Of a stretch of 64,000 nt of DNA, positions 44,165 through 53,829 are shown piece after piece. Under the pieces are notes generated by a model. The model was given only the letters and a program-made list of their open reading frames with translations. It was not told where the DNA came from and ran no database searches. This DNA is from CAXBNB01 sp040222275. GTDB taxonomy: Bacteria > Bacteroidota > Bacteroidia > Cytophagales > Cyclobacteriaceae. The position numbers and the translations under genes were made by a program. Each line of letters begins with the position of its first letter. The stretch's first letter is position 1. The stretch spans positions 310,001 through 374,000 of the forward strand of contig JAVKDJ010000048.1 in the NCBI GenBank assembly GCA_040222275.1, written 5' to 3'.

Positions 44165-45844
44165 ATGGAAATACCACTCTCAGGATTTGAGGAATTTATA
44201 GAACCTAAAATACTAAAAAGAGGCCTTTCTTACTTCAAACAAGGCTTTGTAAATGAACCCTCCGAAATGTCGCCGGGCGTGTACGAGTTTATCGTAGAAG
44301 GATCGGAAGATTATACGGTAGAATTAACGATCAAAAACAATCTTATACAAGACCAGATCTGTGATTGTCCATACGATTTCGGTCCGGTTTGTAAACACAT
44401 GGCAGCAGCAATCTTTTACCTTCAGCAGGATACCCTTGAATTGGGCAACCAAAAAAAGAAAAAAAGAGGAACAAGGAAGAAATCTGTCAAGCGACAGGTA
44501 GAAGATATCCTGAATACTGTGACGCATGACGAACTCAAACAGTTTATAGAGGATGTTATCAATTCTGATAAGCAGTTTAGAAATTTCTTTTTGGCTACAT
44601 TTTCACATTACAGTGATGCACATTCCAAGGAGTTTTACCAAAGTCAAATCCGCTCCATACTAAACCTCGCATCAGGCAGGGATGGGTTTATTTCCTGGTC
44701 CGACATGAGTTTTGTAGTGGCAGGTATTGAACCTTTTTTCGACCATACGGCCAAATATTTGGAAAACAAGAACTATAGGAATGCTATTTTCATTTGTATG
44801 TCTTTGATCGAAGAGGTAACGGGGGCCTTTCAATATGCCGATGATAGTAGCGGTGACCTTGGTGGGATTATATACCGCTGTATGGAAACATTAAGTGACA
44901 TTGCCAGGCAGGATATCCCGGATGAAATAAGGACGGAATTATTGGACTATTGCATCTCTACCTATAAGGGTAGGGTTTTTGCAGGGTGGGATTGGCACAC
45001 AGACATACTTTACATAGCCAAAGATTTGCTAAAGAATGAGACAGAAGGCGACAGATTGTTGAATTGCCTTGAGAATACCCAGAGTGACTATGAACAAGAG
45101 CAGGCTCAATTTGTTGTGCTTGATGTGTTGAAAAGGTTTAAGGACGAAAGGGAGGTTGAGCTTTTTATTGAACAAAATATGTCCAATCCCCGAATCAGGA
45201 GAATCGAAATAGAACAGGCGATAAACAAAGAAAATTACAGCAGGGCGATCAAGCTGTCAAAAGAGGGTATCAAAAATGATGAGAAAGAAAAACCTGGCCT
45301 TGCCAAAGAATGGTATGACTGGCTGCTGAAAGTAGCACAAGCCCAAAATGACAAGCAAAAGATAATTGAGTATGCCAGATATCTCCTGATAGACAATTTT
45401 CGTCACGAGCAGGATTATTATCAGATTCTGAAAAGTAACATAGCAGAAAGTGATTGGCATCTTTTTGTGGAAGGATTGTTGGGGGATATTGAAGCTTCGA
45501 GTAACTGGATGAATAAAGTATTGATACGGCAAATTTATATCCAGGAAGAGTGGTGGGAGCGACTATTTGAATTGTTGAAAAGCGATATTTCCCTTGACAG
45601 ATTAGAACGTGAAGAAGAATACCTGTTGAATGATTACAGGGAAGAATTTGTCCAGTTGTACAGTAAGGAGATAAGCATATTTTTAGCGGATAATATGGGA
45701 CGAAAATACTACCAGGACGCATGCCGATACCTGCGGCGAATGAAAAAGATTGGTGGGGGAGAGCAGGTGAAAACTTTGGTGAAAAATTTCCGGGAGAAAT
45801 ACAGCAAGCGCAAAGCATTGATGGATGAACTCAACAAGGTATGA
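44165..45844 (+). CDS. SWIM zinc-finger protein
   Basis: 559 residues. Near the N-terminus the SWIM motif ICDCPYDFGPVCKHM has Cys66, Cys68, Cys76 and His78 as zinc ligands. A basic stretch KKKKRGTRKKSVKRQ follows. The remaining 440 residues are helical, TPR-like and acidic. SWIM domains bind DNA or proteins and occur with helicases, but no helicase domain is fused or adjacent here. It may be co-transcribed with mltB. Confidence 0.82.
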   Translation: MEIPLSGFEEFIEPKILKRGLSYFKQGFVNEPSEMSPGVYEFIVEGSEDYTVELTIKNNLIQDQICDCPYDFGPVCKHMAAAIFYLQQDTLELGNQKKKKRGTRKKSVKRQVEDILNTVTHDELKQFIEDVINSDKQFRNFFLATFSHYSDAHSKEFYQSQIRSILNLASGRDGFISWSDMSFVVAGIEPFFDHTAKYLENKNYRNAIFICMSLIEEVTGAFQYADDSSGDLGGIIYRCMETLSDIARQDIPDEIRTELLDYCISTYKGRVFAGWDWHTDILYIAKDLLKNETEGDRLLNCLENTQSDYEQEQAQFVVLDVLKRFKDEREVELFIEQNMSNPRIRRIEIEQAINKENYSRAIKLSKEGIKNDEKEKPGLAKEWYDWLLKVAQAQNDKQKIIEYARYLLIDNFRHEQDYYQILKSNIAESDWHLFVEGLLGDIEASSNWMNKVLIRQIYIQEEWWERLFELLKSDISLDRLEREEEYLLNDYREEFVQLYSKEISIFLADNMGRKYYQDACRYLRRMKKIGGGEQVKTLVKNFREKYSKRKALMDELNKV

Positions 45845-45912
45845 AATCATTGTCATTAGGCGTAAGAAAAACCTTTAGAGGCGCCAGAGCCGTGTCAGCA
45901 CACCTCACCGAG

Positions 45913-45932
45913 GGTTTGTGCAGGAACAAACC
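45913..45932. repeat. Short hairpin downstream of the SWIM gene
   Basis: GGTTTGT and ACAAACC pair around a 6-base loop. No T-run. Probably part of a decayed repeat in the 450-base gap 45845-46344, which has no gene. Confidence 0.35.
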
Positions 45933-46061
45933 ACGCTAATAATGTTCAGAATGAAATTCAAGTGCTACATTTTATCTTAGGCTCTATTTGAATCTGTGAG
46001 GGGAAGAGAAAAGTAGTGGGCGTTTATCAATAAAGTCAAAAAAGATTGGAAGCACCAGCAT

Positions 46062-46096
46062 AATTAAACAGGTTACTTGAAGTAACCTGTTTAATT
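46062..46096. repeat. Perfect 35-bp palindrome
   Basis: Two 17-base arms (AATTAAACAGGTTACTT and its complement) flank a single G. No T-run follows, so it may be an operator-like dyad, a recombination remnant, or a hairpin protecting mRNA ends. The gap around it contains no gene. Confidence 0.75.
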
Positions 46097-46344
46097 ACGG
46101 CAGGTTATAGTTTAAAAAATACTTTTCATTTAAAGGGAGGCATTATGCGTACGCAACGCTATTCACCCTAAATCACATAAATCCCCATCTTATTAACCTT
46201 GGCTCCATTAACCTAAGGTTTTTTCTCAACATCTTTATTGACCACTCATGTAAAATCCCAGTCTGATATTGATTTGTAAGGTGCTTGGCTTGAAATTTGT
46301 TCACGAGAACGTTCATTTATTTCAAATTTTTAAAAGCTCAAAGC

Positions 46345-48948
46345 ATGATAAAACACCAGTACCTCCGGATTCATTTTATAGCCATCGTTTGTTACTTTTT
46401 TCTTTCAGGTTTGTCACTTGCACAGGATCAGCAAGGCAACATTGTACAGTATTTTGGTAAGGAAAAGGTAGAGGACGTAAATGAAGGAGATGTAGTCCAC
46501 CTGTTTACAGAAGGGTTGATGCTCAGGCAGTCAAGGTCTTTTTTTAGCCCTGATGCAATCCCGACCGACCCTGTATTCGCAAGGATACTATCAGAAGGAC
46601 AAACTAATATCCGGGAAGGAAAGGAAGAAGCCGCTACAAAAGACGGTGAAAAGTGGGAAAGAATAGAAGTGGGGGACAAAAACGATTTTAATGACCGCAA
46701 CCTTCGTTCTGGCTATTTATACCTGGAATATAATTCTCCAGAGGAAAGCATTGTACTTTTTGAGGCCTCAGGCCACACCAACATCCTGATCAATGGATTG
46801 CCGCGTGAAGGCGACCACTATGATTTTGGTTGGAACCTGATCCCTGTCAAACTGAAAAAAGGTAAGAACGAATTTGTGCTGGCAGGTGGCAGGTTTCCGA
46901 AAATGAGGGCCAGGTTACTCAAAGCCAACAACCCCATTCAATTTACCAGGCGCGACCTAACCGTTCCGGATCTGCTTGCAGAAGAAAACGAACCTCTCTG
47001 GGCAGCTATCAGGGTGATGAATACCACTGAAGACTGGTTTGAAGGTGGTAGTATTTCATGTCAGGTTGGGCAGGAAGAATTGGATTTTGACATACCGGGT
47101 ATTTCACCAATGACGGTACGAAAGGTGCCATTTACTGTTCCCACTGATCCAAGGTTAACAGAAGAGGATCAGGTAAAATCCATTGTGAAACTAAAAGATA
47201 AAAAAGGCAAGGTTTTACATACAGATTCCATCAATTTAAAAATCAAGTCCAAATTCAAGCACCATAAAAATACTTTCATCAGTAACATTGATGGTAGTGT
47301 GCAATATTATAGCGTGGCTCCCTCACTGGATCAGGAATCAGACAATCAGGCCATGTTTTTGTCGGTGCATGGTGCATCCGTGGAAGCGGTGAACCAGGCC
47401 AATGCGTACAAACAAAAAGACTGGGGGCATCTGGTAGCTCCTACTAACAGGAGGCCGTTTGGCTTTGCATGGGAAGATTGGGGAAGACTGGATGCATTGG
47501 AGGTCTTGGATCATTCAGAAAAGCTATTTGGTACAGATCCGCAGCACACCTATCTCACGGGCCATTCCATGGGAGGGCACGGTACATGGTACTTGGGTGC
47601 CACTTACCCGGATAGGTTTGCGGCCATAGCACCATGTGCAGGGTATCCTGACTTGTTGGAATACAGGCAGAGTTTTGTAAGGAGGATGATGGATCGTCCT
47701 GAAGAAGATTTTGCAAGGTTTGGTATGAGCAAGTCAGAATTTTTGGAAAAGGCTGAGGGCAAAAGTTATGAATCTGAGGTAGATGCGAAAATGGATGAAA
47801 TGATCAGAAGGGCGGGTAATCCGAGCAGGACTTTGAAGCTGAAGCGCAACTATTTGCATCATGGTGTGTATGTTTTGCATGGTGAAAAGGATACTGTAGT
47901 ACCTACTTTTCTCGCGAGGGACATGCGTGAGACTTTAGGTAAATTTCATCCCGATTTTGCCTACTACGAATACCCCGATGGTACCCACTGGTATGGCAAC
48001 CACAGTGTGGACTGGCCACCTATTTTCAATTTTTTTCAGGAAAGAAGTATTAAGCCCACAGAAGAGATCAAGAAAGTTGAATTTTCCACTGCTTCGCCGG
48101 GAGTCTCTGCAGGATCTCATTTTGTGAAGATCCTGCAACAGGAAAAGCCATTTGAGGTCAGCACATTTGAGTTTGAGAGGGCGAAAGAGGGAGCGCACAG
48201 CATTAAAACAGAGAACGCACAATGCCTTGAAATAGACCTGGATAAAATGTCGGTAAATAGTGATACCATTGTAGTAGATGAGCAGGAAATTTTGCTGTCG
48301 GACGGAAATGGCAGCCTTTATCTAAAAAAGGAAGGGGCTACATGGAAATTGGCATCAGCACCAGCCAAAGCAGAAAAGGGGCCGCATAGAAATGGAGGTT
48401 TTAAGGATGCATTTAGAAACAAGGTAGTTTTGGTATATGCATCGAAAGGTTCCAAAGAGGAAAATGAGTGGTACTACAACCGTGCGCAATTTGATGCGGA
48501 AAAATTCTGGTATCGTGCCAATGGAAATGTTGAAATTGTAAAGGATACCCGTTTTTCACTCTCCAAATATCCTGACAGGAATATAATTCTATACGGAAAC
48601 AAGGACAACAATGCAGCCTGGAACACATTGCTGAAAAATTGCCCTGTACAATTTTCAGATGATAAGCTCAAGGTAGGCAATCGCATCTTCGCCGGAGAAC
48701 AGTGGGGAGGGTATTTTGTATATCCAAGGCATGATTCGGAGGTGGCCAGCATAGGAGTGGTGACAGCCACTGGTGCCGGGGGAATGAAAGGGGCATACGC
48801 CAATGATTATCTTGTGAATGGCACAACTTTCCCGGATGTGATTATTTTTGATGACACAATGATGAAAAATGGCGTGCCTGGTGTGAAATGCACCGGCTTT
48901 TTTGGAAATGACTGGTCTGTTGAGCAGGGAGATTTTCAATGGAGATAG
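46345..48948 (+). CDS. Prolyl-oligopeptidase-fold serine hydrolase, secreted
   Basis: From the ATG at 46345 the protein has 867 residues with a signal peptide (ending GLSLAQ, about 27); the frame is open to a TTG 16 codons earlier. An N-terminal beta domain (about 30-310) precedes an alpha/beta-hydrolase domain with TGHSMGGHGTWYLG (Ser408), VLHGEKDTVVP and PDGTHWYG as the Ser-Asp-His triad, then a C-terminal beta domain of some 300 residues. Such enzymes are peptidases or carbohydrate esterases; the substrate is not clear. It is followed by a sialate-esterase gene on the same strand. Confidence 0.85.
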   Translation: MIKHQYLRIHFIAIVCYFFLSGLSLAQDQQGNIVQYFGKEKVEDVNEGDVVHLFTEGLMLRQSRSFFSPDAIPTDPVFARILSEGQTNIREGKEEAATKDGEKWERIEVGDKNDFNDRNLRSGYLYLEYNSPEESIVLFEASGHTNILINGLPREGDHYDFGWNLIPVKLKKGKNEFVLAGGRFPKMRARLLKANNPIQFTRRDLTVPDLLAEENEPLWAAIRVMNTTEDWFEGGSISCQVGQEELDFDIPGISPMTVRKVPFTVPTDPRLTEEDQVKSIVKLKDKKGKVLHTDSINLKIKSKFKHHKNTFISNIDGSVQYYSVAPSLDQESDNQAMFLSVHGASVEAVNQANAYKQKDWGHLVAPTNRRPFGFAWEDWGRLDALEVLDHSEKLFGTDPQHTYLTGHSMGGHGTWYLGATYPDRFAAIAPCAGYPDLLEYRQSFVRRMMDRPEEDFARFGMSKSEFLEKAEGKSYESEVDAKMDEMIRRAGNPSRTLKLKRNYLHHGVYVLHGEKDTVVPTFLARDMRETLGKFHPDFAYYEYPDGTHWYGNHSVDWPPIFNFFQERSIKPTEEIKKVEFSTASPGVSAGSHFVKILQQEKPFEVSTFEFERAKEGAHSIKTENAQCLEIDLDKMSVNSDTIVVDEQEILLSDGNGSLYLKKEGATWKLASAPAKAEKGPHRNGGFKDAFRNKVVLVYASKGSKEENEWYYNRAQFDAEKFWYRANGNVEIVKDTRFSLSKYPDRNIILYGNKDNNAAWNTLLKNCPVQFSDDKLKVGNRIFAGEQWGGYFVYPRHDSEVASIGVVTATGAGGMKGAYANDYLVNGTTFPDVIIFDDTMMKNGVPGVKCTGFFGNDWSVEQGDFQWR

Positions 48949-48997
48949 TTTTCGCTATTTAAATCGGACAGTATATTTGAAGGCAATCGATTTTATC

Positions 48998-49067
48998 GTC
49001 AACGGCTAACAGTCGACAGTTAACCGTTGACAGTTAACTGTTGACCATCGACTATCGACCATTGACT
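48998..49067. repeat. Array of GTTGAC/GTTAAC-like palindromic units
   Basis: A 34-bp imperfect palindrome centred on GTCGAC (48998-49031) is followed by repeated GTTAAC, GTTGACC and ATCGACC-type units. The whole 70-base stretch can fold into hairpins. It is a candidate dispersed intergenic repeat. Confidence 0.55.
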
Positions 49068-49125
49068 CTTTACCAATACTGATTGCGATTGGTGTAACTG
49101 TGTTTAAGCTAATTTTTCTTGAAAT

Positions 49126-50529
49126 ATGAAGAACATCAAGCTGATTTTTCTGGCTATACTTTTGAACACAGGGTTGTCTCAAGCACAAACCCAGTTACCA
49201 TCTTTTTTCAGCAACGACATGGTGCTGCAGCAGGATGAAGACGTCAATATTTGGGGAAAGGATGAACCAGGAGCATTGATTAAGGTTGAAGGTTCGTGGG
49301 GGAAGTCAGCCTCAGCTGAAACCGACCTGGAAGGCAATTGGAAAATTGCATTGCGAACGCCACTGGCGAGCGATGAAGCTTTTACCGTCACTATATATGG
49401 GAATGATACGCTGGAATTGGGCAATGTGCTGATAGGAGAAGTTTGGTTGTGTTCCGGCCAATCCAATATGGAAATGCCCCTTAAAGGATTCAACAACCAA
49501 CCCATCAACGGTAGCAACGAAGAAATATTAAATTCGGCCAACGATCGCATAAGGCTATTTGACACCCAGCGCGCTTATAGCTTGCAGCCGCAGGATGATG
49601 TAGAGGGCAAATGGCTGATAGCTGAGCCTACCACTGCCGGGGATTTTAGTGCGGTAGCCTATTTTTTTGCCAAAAGGCTGGAAAACATCCTGGATGTTCC
49701 CATTGGGCTGATAGAAACATCCTGGGGAGGTTCATCCGCAGAAGCCTGGACTGACGATGCAACATTAAAGAACTTTAAATCTATTGAACTACCGGGTGAG
49801 CTACCGAAAAAGGGGGTGAACAAAACTCCAACACTGCTTTATAATGGAATGCTACACCCTTTTTTAGGGTATCGGATTGCGGGTGCTATCTGGTATCAGG
49901 GCGAGGCAAATCGTAATCGCCCGGAACAGTACAAAGAACTTTTTCCTGCGATGGTGCAGTCCTGGCGGCAGAAATGGGGGCAGGGAAACTTTCCTTTTTA
50001 TTTTGTGCAAATCGCCCCATTTGGTTACAAAGACTGCAATTCGGCTTTCCTGAGGGAAGCCCAACTGCATACTATGCAGAACCTGGAAAATACTGGAATG
50101 GCCGTTACCATGGACATTGGGGATTGTGATTTTATCCACTCACGTGAGAAGAAACTGGTGGGGGAGCGGTTGGTTTATTGGGCACTGTCCAGTACCTACG
50201 GCATAGGGGGGATCGCATGCAGCGGGCCTGTTTATCAATCAATGGATGCAACAGGGAATGGCCGGGTCAGGTTGAGTTTTGATTTCGCAAACAACGGGTT
50301 ATCTTCCTTTGGGAGGGAACTCACAGGCTTTCAGATAGCCGGGCCGGACAAGGTTTTTGTTCCGGCTATGGCCAGGATAGATGGAGGTAAAAGTGTGACC
50401 GTTTGGAACGAAGAAGTAGCCGACCCGGTGGCTGTACGTTACGCTTTCGACAACTGCACTCCTGGCAGCCTCTACAATGTGGAAGGCCTGCCGGCATCAT
50501 CTTTCCGCACGGATGATTGGGAGAAATAG
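49126..50529 (+). CDS. Sialate O-acetylesterase (SASA/SGNH type)
   Basis: 467 residues with a signal peptide (ending LSQAQ, about 21). An N-terminal beta domain (FFSNDMVLQQDEDVNIWGK) precedes the SGNH-type esterase domain with CSGQSNMEMPL (Ser113), GAIWYQGEANRNRPEQY, and DIGDCDFIHSREKK carrying the Asp and His. The family removes O-acetyl groups from sialic acids or from xylan and other glycans. It fits the glycan-degrading profile of the window but is far from the SusC/SusD locus. Confidence 0.92.
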   Translation: MKNIKLIFLAILLNTGLSQAQTQLPSFFSNDMVLQQDEDVNIWGKDEPGALIKVEGSWGKSASAETDLEGNWKIALRTPLASDEAFTVTIYGNDTLELGNVLIGEVWLCSGQSNMEMPLKGFNNQPINGSNEEILNSANDRIRLFDTQRAYSLQPQDDVEGKWLIAEPTTAGDFSAVAYFFAKRLENILDVPIGLIETSWGGSSAEAWTDDATLKNFKSIELPGELPKKGVNKTPTLLYNGMLHPFLGYRIAGAIWYQGEANRNRPEQYKELFPAMVQSWRQKWGQGNFPFYFVQIAPFGYKDCNSAFLREAQLHTMQNLENTGMAVTMDIGDCDFIHSREKKLVGERLVYWALSSTYGIGGIACSGPVYQSMDATGNGRVRLSFDFANNGLSSFGRELTGFQIAGPDKVFVPAMARIDGGKSVTVWNEEVADPVAVRYAFDNCTPGSLYNVEGLPASSFRTDDWEK

Positions 50530-50606
50530 ATTTATCATTCTCGGGCAATTACTTTTAAAATTTCTTTTTCGGGATTATGCCAGCAGGATCAGTTTTTAAG
50601 CCTTAA

Positions 50607-51503
50607 TCAATTCAGCTTATAGGCCATGACTTTATTGCCAAAAAATGTAGGTACCAGCAGGGTGCTTTCCCCATCGATGAAGGCAATATCGGCAGCATTT
50701 AGTTTCTCGGCTTTAGTGTCCAGTAGCTTTTGGTTGTTGCCTTTTGCATCTACAAAAAACACCTCGCCATTCCAGTTGGACACCAGATAATCATCACCCA
50801 CTGCCACTACACCATCGCCACCAGGTGTGGCATTGTTGAGTAGAGTAGAGCCCTTGGTTTGGGTATCGATCTGTTGAAAGTTGCCATCTCCAAAAGTGGC
50901 CAGCATGAGTTTACCACCCTGATGCAGTAGGCCATTTGGTCCTCCCATGTCTTCTTTTTCCAGCCATGTGGAAATAGTTCCATTTTTGAAAGTATGTATT
51001 TTGTTGGTTCTGGTGTCTGATATGAAAACAGTGCCGTCCGAGGCAGTGGTAATGTCGTTGAGAAATTGGGAACCTTCTACGGGAAACCGGTTGGAGATTT
51101 CCCCGGCATCCAAATCGACTTCTACCAGTTCATCGATATTGGCCACATACAATTTATTGCCAACTTTACCCATTCCTTTGGGCGCATCGAGCCCTTCTAT
51201 CCATCGGAGTTCAATAATTTCGCCAGTTAGGGACACCTTCGATAAGAACCCATCCCCATCTTTGGCGTTGGGAGGTACATTGCCCATATTGGCACTATAC
51301 AGTATTTGGTTGGATGCGTCATAAAACACCGATTCACAGGTGGTGAGCAGCGTGTCGGTTTCCCATAATTTTGTGAGCGACCGTTGCTTTACGGTTTCCT
51401 CAGGGGCAACTTTTTCGGTTTGTTCTTCTTTTTTGTTTTCGGATTTACAGGCAATTAGCCAGCACCCGATGATAAGTAGGGTAAAATAAGCCTGGAGCTT
51501 CAT
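50607..51503 (-). CDS. SMP-30/gluconolactonase-like propeller lipoprotein
   Basis: 298 residues with a lipobox (WLIACKSEN, Cys19). The propeller of the SMP-30/NHL type has SVFYDASNQILYSANMGN, MGKVGNKLYVANID, DITTASDGTVFISDTRTNKIHTF, GLLHQGGKLMLATFGDG, and VAVGDDYLVSNWNGEVFFVD. It may be a lactonase or simply a ligand-binding propeller. The gene lies on the minus strand, downstream of the cyclophilin gene but separated from it by a strong hairpin. Confidence 0.82.
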   Translation of the reverse strand: MKLQAYFTLLIIGCWLIACKSENKKEEQTEKVAPEETVKQRSLTKLWETDTLLTTCESVFYDASNQILYSANMGNVPPNAKDGDGFLSKVSLTGEIIELRWIEGLDAPKGMGKVGNKLYVANIDELVEVDLDAGEISNRFPVEGSQFLNDITTASDGTVFISDTRTNKIHTFKNGTISTWLEKEDMGGPNGLLHQGGKLMLATFGDGNFQQIDTQTKGSTLLNNATPGGDGVVAVGDDYLVSNWNGEVFFVDAKGNNQKLLDTKAEKLNAADIAFIDGESTLLVPTFFGNKVMAYKLN

Positions 51504-51554
51504 TTCTTAATTGGTTTGGTTCTTGTCTTTAAAATTAAGAAATAAAAGCAAAAG

Positions 51555-51586
51555 AATAGCGAAGTAAAATTTTACTTCGCTATTCG
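51555..51586 (-). terminator. Perfect 32-bp palindrome, terminator of cyclophilin gene
   Basis: Arms of 16 bases (GAATAGCGAAGTAAAA and its complement) fold into a strong hairpin; TTTT follows on the minus strand. It lies between the cyclophilin stop (51609) and the propeller gene start (51503), so it should end the cyclophilin transcript. Confidence 0.7.
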
Positions 51587-51608
51587 TATGTTCCAGGTGG
51601 GTGTAAAT

Positions 51609-52043
51609 TTATTCTTCAATAATGACCACTTTGTCCATCACATCACCTTCCTTGATTTGATCTATTACATCCAGGCCTTCCACTACCTTTCCGAATACCG
51701 TGTGGTTGCGGTCGAGGTGCGCAGTGTTGGTTCTGGAATGACAAATGAAAAATTGTGATCCACCTGTATTTCGGCCTGCATGAGCCATGGACAATACGCC
51801 ACGGTCATGGTATTGGTTGTCTCCATCCAGTTCGCAATCTATTTGATATCCCGGGCCACCTGCCCCCGTTCCGTTAGGGCATCCTCCCTGTATTACAAAA
51901 TCAGGAATGACCCTGTGAAAAGTGAGCCCATCGTAGAAATTATGATTGGCCAGATCGGTAAAATTTTTCACCGTATTGGGTGCATCCTTTTCAAAAAAAT
52001 CAATCTTCATTACACCCTTACTGGTGTGGATTTCTGCTTTCAT
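51609..52043 (-). CDS. Peptidyl-prolyl cis-trans isomerase, cyclophilin type
   Basis: 144 residues without a signal peptide, so cytoplasmic. The cyclophilin motifs are complete: NFTDLANHNFYDGLTFHRVIPDFVIQGG, with the catalytic Arg, GVLSMAHAGRNTGGSQFFI, and HLDRNHTVFGKVVEGLDVI. It speeds proline isomerisation during protein folding. It is a single gene with its own terminator. Confidence 0.96.
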   Translation of the reverse strand: MKAEIHTSKGVMKIDFFEKDAPNTVKNFTDLANHNFYDGLTFHRVIPDFVIQGGCPNGTGAGGPGYQIDCELDGDNQYHDRGVLSMAHAGRNTGGSQFFICHSRTNTAHLDRNHTVFGKVVEGLDVIDQIKEGDVMDKVVIIEE

Positions 52044-52221
52044 GCTATTTCTCTTACTAAATAAAAAATAAAACTTATAAGGGGTACAAATCTAAAACAT
52101 TAAAGGCCTAATATGAAACACTAAAATAATTATACTATTAACTAATATTTTTAGTAAATTGCATTGATTAAAAACCGGAGCATTTTCTATTTTGGAAAAC
52201 ATGTGGTCAGGTGATTAGGAC

Positions 52222-53277
52222 ATGGTTGATGAAAATTACATAAAAGGGAGGGGCGCCCAACTCAAGCCCAAAAACAAATTTGAAAAGGGCTTTGTGGATA
52301 GCAGCGCACTGGACGGGATTGATGATTATGAAACCGCTATTCCCAAAACCAACATCTATTTTGAATCACCTAAAACCATAATCAGCACTAACAGCAGTCC
52401 GGATATTTCATGGAACTATTCGATCAATCCGTATCAGGGGTGTGAGCATGGTTGCACCTATTGCTACGCCAGAAATTCACACGAATATTGGGGCTTTAAT
52501 GCCGGATTGGATTTTGAAACTAAAATCATCGTGAAGAAAAATGCTGCCCGGCTTTTAGAGAAGGAATTGTTGAAAAAATCATGGAAGCCGGCTATAGTGA
52601 TGCTCTCGGGGAATACTGATTGTTATCAGCCGCTAGAGAAAAAATTTCGCATTACGAGGCAGTTGCTGGAGGTTTTTTTGAAATACCAAAATCCTGTAGG
52701 TATCATCACAAAAAATGCATTGATCAAGCGGGATATCGATGTGTTGTCGGAGCTTGCCAGGAGACAATTGGTGCACGTGGTTATTTCCCTCAATTCACTC
52801 GACGAAAGTTTACGCAGCATCCTGGAACCCAGAACTGCATCTTCCATAAAGCGGTTGGATACCATCCGGGCGCTCTCTAAAGCTGGTATTCCGGTTTTGG
52901 TGCTTGTTGCACCCGTTATACCAGGCCTCAACCACCATGAAATACCCGAAGTGATAAAAAAATCCGCTGAGGCGGGGGCGTTGCAAGCAGGATATGTAAC
53001 AGTAAGATTGAATGGGCAGATTGGCCTTGTTTTCAGGGATTGGCTGGATAAGAATTTCCCTGACCGGGCAGACAAAGTATGGAATCAAATCCAGTGGCTG
53101 CATGGGGGCAGGGTGAATGATACAGACTGGGGCAGGAGAATGCGGGGAGAGGGGGCTTTGTCCCAATCGATCAAAAAACTATTCGATGTGGCTGTTAAAA
53201 AATATATGGGTGGAACCGCATTGCCGCCCCTTGATTTCACCAGATTCAGAAGAGGAGGAAATTACACTTTGTTTTAA
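52222..53277 (+). CDS. PA0069-family radical SAM protein
   Basis: 351 residues with the radical SAM cluster motif CEHGCTYC (C-x3-C-x2-C) preceded by NPYQGC and followed by YARNSHEYWG. The rest of the barrel has VMLSGNTDCYQPLEKKFRITRQLLEVF and ITKNALIKRDIDVLSELA, the pattern of PA0069 and related spore-photoproduct-lyase-like proteins. Its reaction is unknown; DNA repair is suggested by the resemblance. The 178-base leader is AT-rich. Confidence 0.93.
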   Translation: MVDENYIKGRGAQLKPKNKFEKGFVDSSALDGIDDYETAIPKTNIYFESPKTIISTNSSPDISWNYSINPYQGCEHGCTYCYARNSHEYWGFNAGLDFETKIIVKKNAARLLEKELLKKSWKPAIVMLSGNTDCYQPLEKKFRITRQLLEVFLKYQNPVGIITKNALIKRDIDVLSELARRQLVHVVISLNSLDESLRSILEPRTASSIKRLDTIRALSKAGIPVLVLVAPVIPGLNHHEIPEVIKKSAEAGALQAGYVTVRLNGQIGLVFRDWLDKNFPDRADKVWNQIQWLHGGRVNDTDWGRRMRGEGALSQSIKKLFDVAVKKYMGGTALPPLDFTRFRRGGNYTLF

Positions 53278-53790
53278 ATGCATAAAAGGGGCTGTCTCAA
53301 AAGTCCAACAAACCGTCCCCGCATCTAGTGCGGGGCAGGCTATCACGAGATATAACATTTTGGTTTCCAAAACGCACAAATTGAAATGACGGTAGGGTGT
53401 GCTAATTCGCTGGTGCGAGCCTTTGGCTCGTATCCATCAAAACCAGATACGAGCCAAAGGCTCGCACCCAATGTCGTTAAGTTAAGCTATCGTCTCTGCG
53501 AGCGCAGCGCGGCAGTCTTTCTGTGTAATGTTACCTGTCCATTTTGATGAGATCGCTTCGATTCCTCGCGATGACGGTTCAACTTAACTTAACGACATTG
53601 GGCTCGCACCAGCGGAACCCGTTTATAATCAATACTTTCGTTAATAACGTCATCGGTAGCGTAGCGAAGCGATCTCAATCTTCGATTGCACCTTGTATGA
53701 TAAGATTGCCATGTCTGTCCAAAAGGCAGGCTTCACTCCGTTCGCAATAACGAGATACTTTTGAGACAGCCTCGTTTTAAGCGCATAAAA
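53271..53790. repeat. MITE-like mosaic of nested inverted repeats
   Basis: The outer ends are GGCTGTCTCAAAAGT (53290-53304) and its exact complement (53757-53771). Flanks GTTTTAAATGCATAAAA (53271-53287) and GTTTTAAGCGCATAAAA (53774-53790) agree at 15 of 17 bases, so they may be a target duplication or a prior repeat. Inside are a perfect 23-bp inverted repeat (53412-53434 with 53446-53468), a 20-bp pair (53467-53486 with 53583-53602), a 14-bp pair (53409-53422 with 53601-53614) and GAGATCGCTTCG with its complement. There is no transposase, so it is a non-autonomous, possibly composite element. Confidence 0.75.
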
Positions 53791-53811
53791 AAAGGAGCTA
53801 ATAGCTCCTTT
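53791..53811 (-). terminator. Terminator of the DUF1573 gene
   Basis: AAAGGAGCT-AAT-AGCTCCTTT forms a 9-bp stem; on the minus strand it is followed by a run of T. It ends 18 bases after the DUF1573 stop. Confidence 0.85.
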
Positions 53812-53829
53812 ATCAGATGTTTCTTTGAT

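Noticed and set aside
46297..46344. Earlier TTG start for the serine hydrolase
   Set aside because: The ATG at 46345 gives a proper signal peptide; the upstream residues would disrupt it.
48998..49067. Possible CRISPR array
   Set aside because: Units are about 10-20 bases, imperfect and adjacent, with no regular spacers and no cas genes.
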